From Paractinoplanes polyasparticus (lineage in GTDB: Bacteria; Actinomycetota; Actinomycetes; Mycobacteriales; Micromonosporaceae): a stretch of DNA of 64,000 bases. A model generated the notes under the pieces. The model was not told the origin of the DNA. It did no database searches and was given only the letters and a program-made list of their open reading frames with translations. Where the stretch lies: positions 62,001 to 126,000 of the forward strand of contig NZ_JAHWFK010000025.1 of NCBI RefSeq assembly GCF_019710575.1. The letters are read 5' to 3'. Numbering within the stretch: the stretch's first letter is position 1; each line of letters starts with the position of its first letter. Below are positions 41,597 to 49,268 of this stretch, one piece after another. The translations under genes and the position numbers were made by a program.

Positions 41597-42055
41597 ATGA
41601 GCAAGGACGAGACGACCACCACTGCCGCCGACGCCCCGAAGAAGTCCAAGAAGATGCTGATGATCATCGTGATCGCCGCAGTCGTGCTGCTGGGCGGCGG
41701 CGGTGCCGGAGCATTCTTCATGCTCAAGGGCGACACCGCCGAGGCCGCGCCGGTCAAGGGCAGCGTTGTGGCCCTGGAGGACGCGATGACGATCAACCTG
41801 GCCGACGGCCACTACCTGAAGCTGAACTTCTCGCTCCAGCAGACCGCCGACGCCGGCGCCGAGTCGGTCGACACCAGCGAGGCCCGCGAGCTGGCGATCG
41901 ACGAGTACACCGGCAAGTCGCTGGAGGAGCTCTCCACCGAGAAGGGCCGCGAGGAGCTCAAGAAGGAGCTGACCGCGAAGATCGTGAAGGCGTACACCGA
42001 GGAAGACAAGAAGATGGTGATGGGCGTCTACTACACCTCCTTCGTCACCCAGTAA
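41597..42055 (+). CDS. fliL: FliL, basal-body associated protein
   Basis: 152 residues: a short basic cytoplasmic N-terminus, one membrane span (about 21-43), and the periplasmic SPFH-like FliL domain with INLADGHYLKLNFSLQ and YYTSFVTQ at the end. It supports stator function. GAGAGGAGC precedes the ATG. A strong terminator follows. Confidence 0.92.
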   Translation: MSKDETTTTAADAPKKSKKMLMIIVIAAVVLLGGGGAGAFFMLKGDTAEAAPVKGSVVALEDAMTINLADGHYLKLNFSLQQTADAGAESVDTSEARELAIDEYTGKSLEELSTEKGREELKKELTAKIVKAYTEEDKKMVMGVYYTSFVTQ

Positions 42056-42075
42056 TCGAACAGCACTGATCAGCC

Positions 42076-42109
42076 AGAGGGCGGGTTCACCACGGTGAAC
42101 CCGCCCTCT
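42076..42109 (+). terminator. Terminator after fliL
   Basis: A perfect 15-base stem AGAGGGCGGGTTCAC/GTGAACCCGCCCTCT with a 4-base loop CACG. It ends the flbD-motA-motB-fliL unit. No long T run. Confidence 0.85.
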
Positions 42110-42141
42110 CTGGTCGTAAGCCGGTAAAAAGGCCCCTCCCG

Positions 42142-42167
42142 CTCAGCCGTTCCGGAAACGAGCCGAT
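42142..42167 (+). promoter_or_regulatory. FliA-type promoter for the fliM unit
   Basis: CTCA (42142-42145), 16 bases, GCCGAT (42162-42167). fliM starts only 9 bases downstream of the -10, so the mRNA leader is very short or absent. Confidence 0.65.
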
Positions 42168-42176
42168 GGGGACAAC

Positions 42177-43127
42177 GTGACCAACGCCGCACGTACCTCG
42201 GGCCGGATCTCGCGCCGCGGCCATGGCGGCGGGCCGGCGCCGTACGACTTCCGCAAGCCCATCAAGCTCTCCCGGGAGCACGTCCGCACCTTGCAGATCG
42301 CGTTCGAGACGTACGCGCGCAGCTGCGGCACACTGCTCACGACCCGCCTGCGGGCGGTCAGCAACGTCACGCTGGCCGGGATCGAGCAGCTGAACTACGA
42401 CGAGTACGTCGCCGCTCTGAACAATCCGACGGTGCTCGCGGTGGTGGTGCTCGACCCGCTGCCCGGATCGGCCCTGTTCGAGATGTCCACCTCGGCATCT
42501 ATGACCGCAATCGATCACATGCTGGGCGGCCCCGGCGGGCCGCAGCCGGAGCGGCCGCTGACCGAGGTCGAGATGCCCCTGCTGCGAGGTCTGCTGGAGC
42601 GGATGCTCGGCGAGCTGCGGTACGGCTTCGAGACGCTCGTCGACATGCATCCGAAGCTCAAGGAGATCGAGTACAACGCGCAGTTCCTCCGTGCCCACCA
42701 GCCCGGGGACGCCTGCGTGGTCGCCTCGTTCGACATCAAGATCGGGGCCGAGGAGACCAGCCACACGATCTGCCTGCCCTTCAACACGATCCTGCCGGTG
42801 CTCTCGCGTACCGAGGCGGTGGTGCTCAGCGAGGCCGAGCGGGCGGCCAAGGACATGGCTCTGCGCAACCTCACGGCCGGACTTTCCTCGGCCCCGCTCG
42901 ATGTGGCGGTCCGATTCCAGCCCATTCGGATGCGTACCGATGACATCGTGGACCTGCGGCCCGGTGACGTCGTCCCGTTGGGCCATCCGACGAGTCAGCC
43001 TCTCGAGGTGACCGTCAACGAGACCGTTTTCGCCCATGCAGTGCCCGGTAATCAGGGGGCCCGGCTCGCCTGCCTCGTCGTGCCTGCTCCCAAGGAGTCC
43101 TCGCCCAAGGAGTCTGGTCGCCCATGA
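42177..43127 (+). CDS. fliM: FliM, motor switch protein without the N-terminal CheY-docking motif
   Basis: 316 residues. The middle CheC-like domain (about 40-225: [39 protein letters not shown]) and the C-terminal SpoA domain (about 230-310: [24 protein letters not shown]) are intact. The N-terminal LSQxEIDALL-type peptide that binds CheY-P in most FliM proteins is absent; the first 22 residues are Arg/Gly-rich. No in-frame upstream codons up to the stop at 42117 encode it. Its stop overlaps fliN (ATGA). Confidence 0.92.
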   Translation: MTNAARTSGRISRRGHGGGPAPYDFRKPIKLSREHVRTLQIAFETYARSCGTLLTTRLRAVSNVTLAGIEQLNYDEYVAALNNPTVLAVVVLDPLPGSALFEMSTSASMTAIDHMLGGPGGPQPERPLTEVEMPLLRGLLERMLGELRYGFETLVDMHPKLKEIEYNAQFLRAHQPGDACVVASFDIKIGAEETSHTICLPFNTILPVLSRTEAVVLSEAERAAKDMALRNLTAGLSSAPLDVAVRFQPIRMRTDDIVDLRPGDVVPLGHPTSQPLEVTVNETVFAHAVPGNQGARLACLVVPAPKESSPKESGRP

Positions 43128-43885
43128 CCGCGCCCACCATCACCGCGCCGCAGCTGGCGCTCGCCCGGAACGCGGCCGAGGCCGCGCTCGGCGTCCTTCC
43201 CACCAGCCGGCCCCTGGTCGCTGCCGACCCGATCGCGGCGACCGCCGACGCCCTGACCGAGGGGCAGGCGGTCACCGCCCGGTTCAGCGGCGCGGCCTCC
43301 GGCGAGGTGGTCGTGGTGGTCGGGCAGGACCTGGCGGACGCGCTCCGGGAGAGCCCGCTCGGCGAGCTCGACCTGACGGCCGCGGTGCGCCCGGCGCTCG
43401 AGGCCGCGGCCCGCGTCTTCGGCCCGGTGGTGCTCGACCCCGGTGTCGTGATGGAGCCGCAGGTGGCGCTGAGCGCGCTGGCGGCCAAGGACGATGCCGT
43501 CGCTGTGCCGCTGGTCGAGGGCAACCAGATCCGGGCCGTGCTGGCGCTGGCCCTGAACCCGTGGCCCACCGGCGACGGGGGTGGGGGTGGGGTGGCCCGG
43601 CGTGAGCCGGCGGGACCGGCGGCCGTGCAGCTGCGTGGCGGACTGGACATGTTGCAGGACGTCGAGATGGAGGTCTCGGCCGAGCTGGGCCGCACCCGGA
43701 TGAGCGTGCGCGAACTGCTCTCGCTCACCCCGGGCGCGATCGTCGAGCTCGACCGGGCCGCCGGCAGCCCGGCCGACCTGCTGGTCAACGGCCGGCTGAT
43801 CGCCCGGGGCGAGGTCGTCGTGGTCGACGAGAACTTCGGCATCCGGGTCACCGACATCGTCTCGCCCGGCGCCGAGCGGGAGTAA
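43124..43885 (+). CDS. fliN: FliN/FliY-like switch protein
   Basis: 253 residues. The C-terminal SpoA domain (about 172-250: [61 protein letters not shown], read in parts) is classical FliN. The N-terminal 150 residues resemble a CheC/CheX-type fold ([16 protein letters not shown]), making it FliY-like. No EIDALL peptide or ExxN phosphatase motif is evident in it. A glycine run (about 150-155) links the domains. Confidence 0.9.
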   Translation: MTAPTITAPQLALARNAAEAALGVLPTSRPLVAADPIAATADALTEGQAVTARFSGAASGEVVVVVGQDLADALRESPLGELDLTAAVRPALEAAARVFGPVVLDPGVVMEPQVALSALAAKDDAVAVPLVEGNQIRAVLALALNPWPTGDGGGGGVARREPAGPAAVQLRGGLDMLQDVEMEVSAELGRTRMSVRELLSLTPGAIVELDRAAGSPADLLVNGRLIARGEVVVVDENFGIRVTDIVSPGAERE

Positions 43886-43890
43886 CGGCC

Positions 43891-44334
43891 TTGTTCGAGC
43901 TCGTGCTGCGGGTCGGCTTCTCGCTCTTCGTCATCCTCGGCATGATGTGGGGGCTGGCCAGGCTGGTACGCCGTCCGCTGCTCGGGCGCGGACACGGGGA
44001 TCTGGTCGTGCTCAACCGTCAACAGCTCTCCCGGGGCGCCGCGCTGGCCGTGGTCAAGGTGGCCGACCGGGCGATGATCCTGGGCGTCACCGATCAGCAG
44101 GTGAGCCTGCTGGGCGAGGCCGAGGTCGAGCTGTTCGAGCACCACCCGAACGAACACCGCGACCATCTGCCGGTGGACGCCGATCTGGCCGCGGAGCTCG
44201 CGAACGGCTCGGGCGATCTGCCCGGGCGGCATCCGGCGGCGCCGAAGCACAGCCGGTTGGACGGGTCGCTGCTGTCGCCGCGCACGTGGCGCTCGGCCAT
44301 GGAGTTTCTCCGCGATCGGACCAGCCACAAATGA
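43891..44334 (+). CDS. fliO: FliO, flagellar export assembly factor
   Basis: 147 residues. One N-terminal span (about 3-22) followed by a basic cytoplasmic region with GDLVVLNRQQLSRGAALAVVKV and DRAMILGVTDQQVSLL, the FliO core. It helps assemble FliP. The start is TTG 43891 (the upstream frame closes at the fliN stop). ATGA overlap with fliP. Confidence 0.85.
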   Translation: MFELVLRVGFSLFVILGMMWGLARLVRRPLLGRGHGDLVVLNRQQLSRGAALAVVKVADRAMILGVTDQQVSLLGEAEVELFEHHPNEHRDHLPVDADLAAELANGSGDLPGRHPAAPKHSRLDGSLLSPRTWRSAMEFLRDRTSHK

Positions 44335-45188
44335 TCAAGCGCGCGCTGTTCCTCCTGCTGGCGAGTTGCGGATTCGCACTCGTGCTGTTGCCCGGACCGG
44401 CAGCGGCCGAGCTTTCCCGTACGCCCGCGGCCCCGGACCGCGCGCCGGTGACCGTCGTGGTCGCCCTTCCCGAGCGGGCTCCCGCGCCCCCGAGCCCGCC
44501 GGCCCGGCCCCGTGGGCCCAACCTCAACGTCAACATTCAGGGCACCAACCCGGACGGCAGCCGCCCGGCCACGTCGCTGATCGTCATGCTCGGCCTGACC
44601 GTGCTCTCGGTCGCGCCGGCCCTGCTGCTGCTCTGCACCTGCTTCACCAAGATTTTCATGGTCCTGGGGATCACCCGCAACGCGCTCGGCTTGACCTCGA
44701 TGCCGCCCAACCAGGTGCTGGCCGGTCTGGCCCTGTTCATCAGCCTGTTCATCATGGGTCCGACCATCTCGGCCATGAACGAGCAGGGGGTCCAGCCCTA
44801 TCTGAAGGGCGACAAGACCCAGTCGCAGGCGTTCAAGGACGGCGTCAAGCCGCTGCAGGACTTCATGTGGCGCACCACCCGCGACGACGAGGTGGCGCTG
44901 ATGATCCGGCTCTCCGGTGAGGAGCGGCCGCAGAACCGCAACGACGTCGAGCTGACCACCCTGATCCCGGCCTTCGTGCTTTCCGAGCTGCGCGCCGCCA
45001 TGATCATCGGGTTCGTCATCTTCATCCCGTTCCTTCTGATCGACATGGTGGTCTCGGCGTCCCTGATGTCCCTGGGCATGATGATGCTTCCACCGGTGAC
45101 TGTTGCTTTACCCTTCAAGCTTTTGCTGTTCGTGCTGGTCAACGGGTGGGGGTTGATCCTCACGGCGCTGGTGGCGTCGTACCGATGA
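44331..45188 (+). CDS. fliP: FliP, flagellar export gate protein
   Basis: 285 residues. A signal peptide (1-27) and an unusually long Pro-rich segment (about 30-75) precede the core. The core has TSLIVMLGLTVLSVAPALLLLCTCFTKI (read in parts), MPPNQVLAGLALFISLFIMGP, LIPAFVLSELRAAMIIGF and MMLPPVTVALPFKLLLFVLVNGW. It forms the gate with FliQ and FliR. Here fliR follows with a 4-base overlap and no fliQ between. Confidence 0.94.
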   Translation: MIKRALFLLLASCGFALVLLPGPAAAELSRTPAAPDRAPVTVVVALPERAPAPPSPPARPRGPNLNVNIQGTNPDGSRPATSLIVMLGLTVLSVAPALLLLCTCFTKIFMVLGITRNALGLTSMPPNQVLAGLALFISLFIMGPTISAMNEQGVQPYLKGDKTQSQAFKDGVKPLQDFMWRTTRDDEVALMIRLSGEERPQNRNDVELTTLIPAFVLSELRAAMIIGFVIFIPFLLIDMVVSASLMSLGMMMLPPVTVALPFKLLLFVLVNGWGLILTALVASYR

Positions 45189-45949
45189 ACCTATCCGTGC
45201 CGACCGCCGAGCTGCTCGCGCTGATGCTCGGCGCGGCCCGCACCGGCGCTTGGATGATGGTCTGCCCGCCGTTCAACTCCCGGCTCATCCCGGGCCCGGT
45301 CAAGGCGCTGCTCTCGATCGGTCTGACCCTGCCGGTCTTTCCGCAGCTGCGCGGCGCGCTGCCGTCGCTGCAGACCTCCGACATCATCTTCAGCGTCGCT
45401 CTGCAGGTCTTCGTCGGGGCGGGACTGGGCTTCGTCACCGCCATCCTCTTCGCGGCCCTGCAGGCCGCCGGTGACCTGATCGACCTGTTCGGGGGTTTCA
45501 CCCTGGCCATGGGGTACGACCCGTTGTCGCAGAACCAGAGCTCGATCTTCGGTCGGTTCTACAATTTGGTCGCCGTCACCCTGCTCTTCGCCACCGACGG
45601 GCATCAGCTGGTGCTGCGCGGCTTCATGCAGTCGTTCAAGACGGTGCCGCTCAACTGGACGTTCTCTCCCAACACGTTCAGCGAGCTACTGATCAAGGGC
45701 ATCGGCGAGATGTTCATGGCCGCCGTGCAGATCGCCGGCCCGCTGGTCGCCGTCCTGTTCCTCACCGACGTGGCCTTCGGTCTGCTCAACCGGGTCGCCC
45801 CCGCGCTGAACGCCTTCCAGCTCGGCTTCCCGGCCAAAATTTTCATGGTCCTGCTGATCTCCGGCATCGCGATTACGGCCCTGCCCGGTGTCCTCGACGC
45901 GATCGTGGAGCGTGCGGTCAACGCCGTGATCCAGCTCAGCGGGGGGTGA
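45185..45949 (+). CDS. fliR: FliR, flagellar export gate protein
   Basis: 254 residues, six or so spans. FliR features: VCPPFNSRLIPGPVKALLSIGLTLPV near 27-52, GAGLGFVTAILFAALQAAGDLIDLFGGF (read in parts), and a C-terminal VLLISGIAITALPGV. ATG 45185 overlaps the fliP stop. In most bacteria fliQ separates fliP and fliR; here it does not. Confidence 0.93.
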   Translation: MNLSVPTAELLALMLGAARTGAWMMVCPPFNSRLIPGPVKALLSIGLTLPVFPQLRGALPSLQTSDIIFSVALQVFVGAGLGFVTAILFAALQAAGDLIDLFGGFTLAMGYDPLSQNQSSIFGRFYNLVAVTLLFATDGHQLVLRGFMQSFKTVPLNWTFSPNTFSELLIKGIGEMFMAAVQIAGPLVAVLFLTDVAFGLLNRVAPALNAFQLGFPAKIFMVLLISGIAITALPGVLDAIVERAVNAVIQLSGG

Positions 45950-45955
45950 GCGGAC

Positions 45956-47047
45956 ATGTCGGGGGAGAAGACCGAACAACCGACAGAACAGAAACTCAAG
46001 AAGGCCAAGCGCGAGGGCCAGATCGGCCGCAGCCAGGACATCGGCGCGTGGTTCGGCATGCTGGCCGCCAGCGTGATACTGCCGCGCACCCTCGAGACCG
46101 CGATGGAGCATGCCGAGAAGCTGATGGTCCAGCTGCCCGACGTCATCGCCGACCCGCAGCCGGCCCAGGCGATGGCGCTGCTCAAACAGGCCATGATGGG
46201 CACGATCTGGGCCGTCCTGCCGCTGGCCCTGACGATGATGGTGGTCGGCATCGCGGCGGCCGGGGCCCAGGGCGGCATCCGGGTCGCCACCAAGCTGTTC
46301 GTCCCCAAGTTCAACCGGCTCAACCCGTGGCCCGGCCTCAAGCGGATGCTCGGCCCGCAGGCCCTCTGGGAGGGCACCAAGGCGCTGGTCAAGACGGCGG
46401 TGCTGACCGGTGTGCTCTATTCGACGACCAAGGACGTTTTCCCGGCGCTGATGAGTGCCGGGCAGCTTCCACTGCCCGCGCTGTTCGGCACCGTCGTGGA
46501 CGCGTCCCTCAACCTGATCCGGGCCGCCTCGGTGGCCGGCATCGCGATGGCCGCCGCCGACTACTTCGTGGTGCGCCGCCGCACCAACAAGCAACTGCGC
46601 ATGACCAAGGAAGAGGTCAAGCAGGAGTACAAGAACACCGAGGGCGACCCGCTCATCAAGGCGCAGATCCGGGCCCGGCAGATGGCGATGGCGCGCAACC
46701 GGCAGATGGCCGACGTGCCGACCGCGGACGTCGTGATGGTCAACCCGACCCACGTGGCGGTGGCGCTGCGCTACGAGCCGCAGAAGGGCGCGCCCCGGGT
46801 GGTGGCCAAGGGGCAGGGCCCGCTGGCCACCAAGATCCGCGAACTCGCGGCCGAGCACCGGGTTCCCATGGTCGAGGACAAGCCCCTGGCCCGGGCCCTG
46901 TACGGCAGCGTCGACGTGGGCCACGAGATCCCGGCCGAGTTCTTCGGCACGGTGGCCAAGGTGCTGGCGTTCGTCATGAGCCTGAAGGCGAAGGGATCGG
47001 CGGCCGGGCTGCACCGCAACCCTCATTCTGCCTCAGAAGCCGCATAA
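45956..47047 (+). CDS. flhB: FlhB, export substrate-specificity switch
   Basis: 363 residues. N-terminal EKTEQPTEQKLKKAKREGQ, four spans, and a cytoplasmic domain that self-cleaves at NPTH (Asn263-His266, VMVNPTHVAVALRY). Cleavage switches export from rod/hook to filament proteins, together with FliK. It begins 6 bases after fliR. Confidence 0.95.
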   Translation: MSGEKTEQPTEQKLKKAKREGQIGRSQDIGAWFGMLAASVILPRTLETAMEHAEKLMVQLPDVIADPQPAQAMALLKQAMMGTIWAVLPLALTMMVVGIAAAGAQGGIRVATKLFVPKFNRLNPWPGLKRMLGPQALWEGTKALVKTAVLTGVLYSTTKDVFPALMSAGQLPLPALFGTVVDASLNLIRAASVAGIAMAAADYFVVRRRTNKQLRMTKEEVKQEYKNTEGDPLIKAQIRARQMAMARNRQMADVPTADVVMVNPTHVAVALRYEPQKGAPRVVAKGQGPLATKIRELAAEHRVPMVEDKPLARALYGSVDVGHEIPAEFFGTVAKVLAFVMSLKAKGSAAGLHRNPHSASEAA

Positions 47048-47121
47048 CTGAAAAGTTAGGAGATTTCCTCACATCGGTACCTCGAACGGGGGAAGATCGC
47101 TCTGTGGGTCAGCATGCCCTG

Positions 47122-47147
47122 CTCAGTGAAGGCGACGGATCGCCGAA
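47122..47147 (+). promoter_or_regulatory. FliA-type promoter for the flhA unit
   Basis: CTCA (47122-47125), 16 bases, GCCGAA (47142-47147), in the flhB-flhA gap. Confidence 0.6.
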
Positions 47148-47213
47148 CAGAGAAACGCCAGGATGGCGACCACCGCGCAGGGATGGCTCCACCATCCACT
47201 CCTGGAAGGTGCC

Positions 47214-49268
47214 GTGAAGAACCGCAGCATCAGCAAACTTGCCGTGCCCGTCGGGGTCATCGGCATCATCCTCATGATGGTCGTGCCCATGCCGACCTTC
47301 CTGCTGGACACGCTGATCGCGGTCAACATCACCGGGGCCCTGCTGATCCTGCTGGTCAGCATGTTCGTCCAGAAGCCGCTCGACTTCGCCGTCTTCCCCG
47401 CCCTGCTGCTGGTGGCCACCCTGTTCCGCCTGGCCCTGAACATCAGCGCGACCCGGCTGGTGCTGCGCGACGGTGACGCCGGCAAGGTCATCCACGCGTT
47501 CGGCAGCTTCGTCGTCGGTGGGAACCTGGTCATCGGTCTGGTCATCTTCCTGATCCTGGTCATCGTCCAGATGGTCGTGGTCACCAAGGGCGCCGAGCGG
47601 GTGGCCGAGGTCGGCGCCCGGTTCACCCTCGACGCCATGCCCGGCAAGCAGATGGCGATCGACGCCGACCTGAACGCCGGTCTGATCGACGAGGAGCAGG
47701 CCAAGGCCCGCCGGGCCGAGGTGGGCGCGGAGGCCGAGTTCTACGGCGCGATGGACGGTGGTTCCAAGTTCGTCAAGGGCGACGCCATCGCCGCCGTCAT
47801 CATCACGCTGATCAACCTCGTCGGCGGCTTCGCGATCGGCGTGGCCCAGCAGGGCATGGCCGCCGGCGACGCGATGAACCACTACAGCCTGCTGAGCATC
47901 GGCGACGGCCTGGTCTCGCAGATCCCCGCGCTGCTGCTCTCGGTGGCCACCGGTCTGATCGTGACCCGCTCGGCCACCTCGGGCGACATGGGTTCGACGG
48001 TGACCGCCCAGCTCAGCCAGAACAAGCTCGCGATGCGCATCGCCGGCGGGGCCTCGCTCGCCCTGTGTGTGATCCCCGGCCTGCCCAAGGTTCCCTTCCT
48101 GATCGTCGGCGTGGCCGTGCTGGCGGCGGCCCAACGGATCAAGGACCCGGTGCCGGAGGAAGAGGCGGCGGCTGCGGCCGCAGCCTCGGAAGTGGTCGAC
48201 TTGCCACCGGCCGACTCGCCCGAGCAGCTGCTGGGCGAGATGCGGGTCGATCCACTGGAACTCGCTCTCTCGCCCGACCTGGTCGATCTGGTCGACGCCA
48301 GCAGCGGTGACCTGCTCGACCGGGTCCGGGCCCTGCGCCGCAAGATGGCCATGGAGCTCGGCGTGATCATGCCGCCGGTGCGTACCCGGGACGACCTCGA
48401 TCTGCCCCTCTCGTCGTACGCGATCCGCATCTCCGGGGTCGACGCCGGCACCGGGGAGGCTCCGCCCGGCACGGTGCTGGCGATCGGCGACGGCCTGCAG
48501 GGGCTGCCCGGCAAGGCGGGCGTCGAGCCGGTCTTCGGCCTGCCCGGCAAGTGGGTGCCGTCCGAGCTGCACTATCAGGCCGAGCTCTCCGGGGCGACGG
48601 TCGTCGACCGGGCCAGCGTGATCATCACGCACCTGGCCGAGGTGGTGCGCTCCAACGCCAGCCGCCTGCTCGGCCGCGAGGACGTGCGGGCGCTGACCGA
48701 GATGGTCAAGCGGACCCATCCCGTCGTGGTCGAGGAGCTCACCCCCGCGGTGCTCAGCCTCGGCCAGATCCAGAAGGTCCTCCAGGCGCTGCTCGACGAG
48801 GGTGTGCCGGTGCGGGACCTGGTGCGCATCTTCGAAGCTCTCTCTCTGCGAGCGAAGGTCACCATCGACCAGGACAGCCTGGTCGAGGCGGCCCGCGCGG
48901 CACTGGGCCCGGCCATCGCCGCCCAGTACACGACCGCCGGCCGGCTTACGGTGATCACGCTCGACCCCATGCTCGAGCAGCAACTGCTCGAATCTCTGCG
49001 GCCCAGCGAGACCGGGGCCTTCATGGCGATCGACGGCATCCGTGCCGAGTCCATCGTCAGTGAGGCCGCCCGGCTCGCCGAGACCGCGGAACAGCAGGGC
49101 CTGGCCCCGGTGCTGGCCTGCTCGCCACAGCTGCGGCTGCCACTGATGCGACTCCTGCGCGCTGGGTCGCGCCGGGTGCATGTGCTGTCGTACGGCGAAA
49201 TCTCTGGTTCAACAGCACAGATCGAGACGATTGGGGTGGTGAACGGTGCCTACGCGGGTGCTGCTTGA
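47214..49268 (+). CDS. flhA: FlhA, flagellar export apparatus protein
   Basis: About 684 residues: eight spans in the first 320 residues, with the FHIPEP-type cytosolic signature ARFTLDAMPGKQMAIDADLNAG (read in parts) near 137, then the large C-terminal export-docking domain (about 340-684). The GTG at 47214 follows GGAAGG and gives the family's usual opening (VKNRSISKLAVPVGVIG). An ATG at 47163 adds 17 residues and is possible. The last 23 bases overlap flhF. Confidence 0.93.
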   Translation: MKNRSISKLAVPVGVIGIILMMVVPMPTFLLDTLIAVNITGALLILLVSMFVQKPLDFAVFPALLLVATLFRLALNISATRLVLRDGDAGKVIHAFGSFVVGGNLVIGLVIFLILVIVQMVVVTKGAERVAEVGARFTLDAMPGKQMAIDADLNAGLIDEEQAKARRAEVGAEAEFYGAMDGGSKFVKGDAIAAVIITLINLVGGFAIGVAQQGMAAGDAMNHYSLLSIGDGLVSQIPALLLSVATGLIVTRSATSGDMGSTVTAQLSQNKLAMRIAGGASLALCVIPGLPKVPFLIVGVAVLAAAQRIKDPVPEEEAAAAAAASEVVDLPPADSPEQLLGEMRVDPLELALSPDLVDLVDASSGDLLDRVRALRRKMAMELGVIMPPVRTRDDLDLPLSSYAIRISGVDAGTGEAPPGTVLAIGDGLQGLPGKAGVEPVFGLPGKWVPSELHYQAELSGATVVDRASVIITHLAEVVRSNASRLLGREDVRALTEMVKRTHPVVVEELTPAVLSLGQIQKVLQALLDEGVPVRDLVRIFEALSLRAKVTIDQDSLVEAARAALGPAIAAQYTTAGRLTVITLDPMLEQQLLESLRPSETGAFMAIDGIRAESIVSEAARLAETAEQQGLAPVLACSPQLRLPLMRLLRAGSRRVHVLSYGEISGSTAQIETIGVVNGAYAGAA

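Noticed and set aside
47109-49181. A 690-codon open frame on the minus strand
   Set aside because: Antisense to flhA, dominated by His/Asp/Gly/Arg shadows of its codons, with no recognisable domain.
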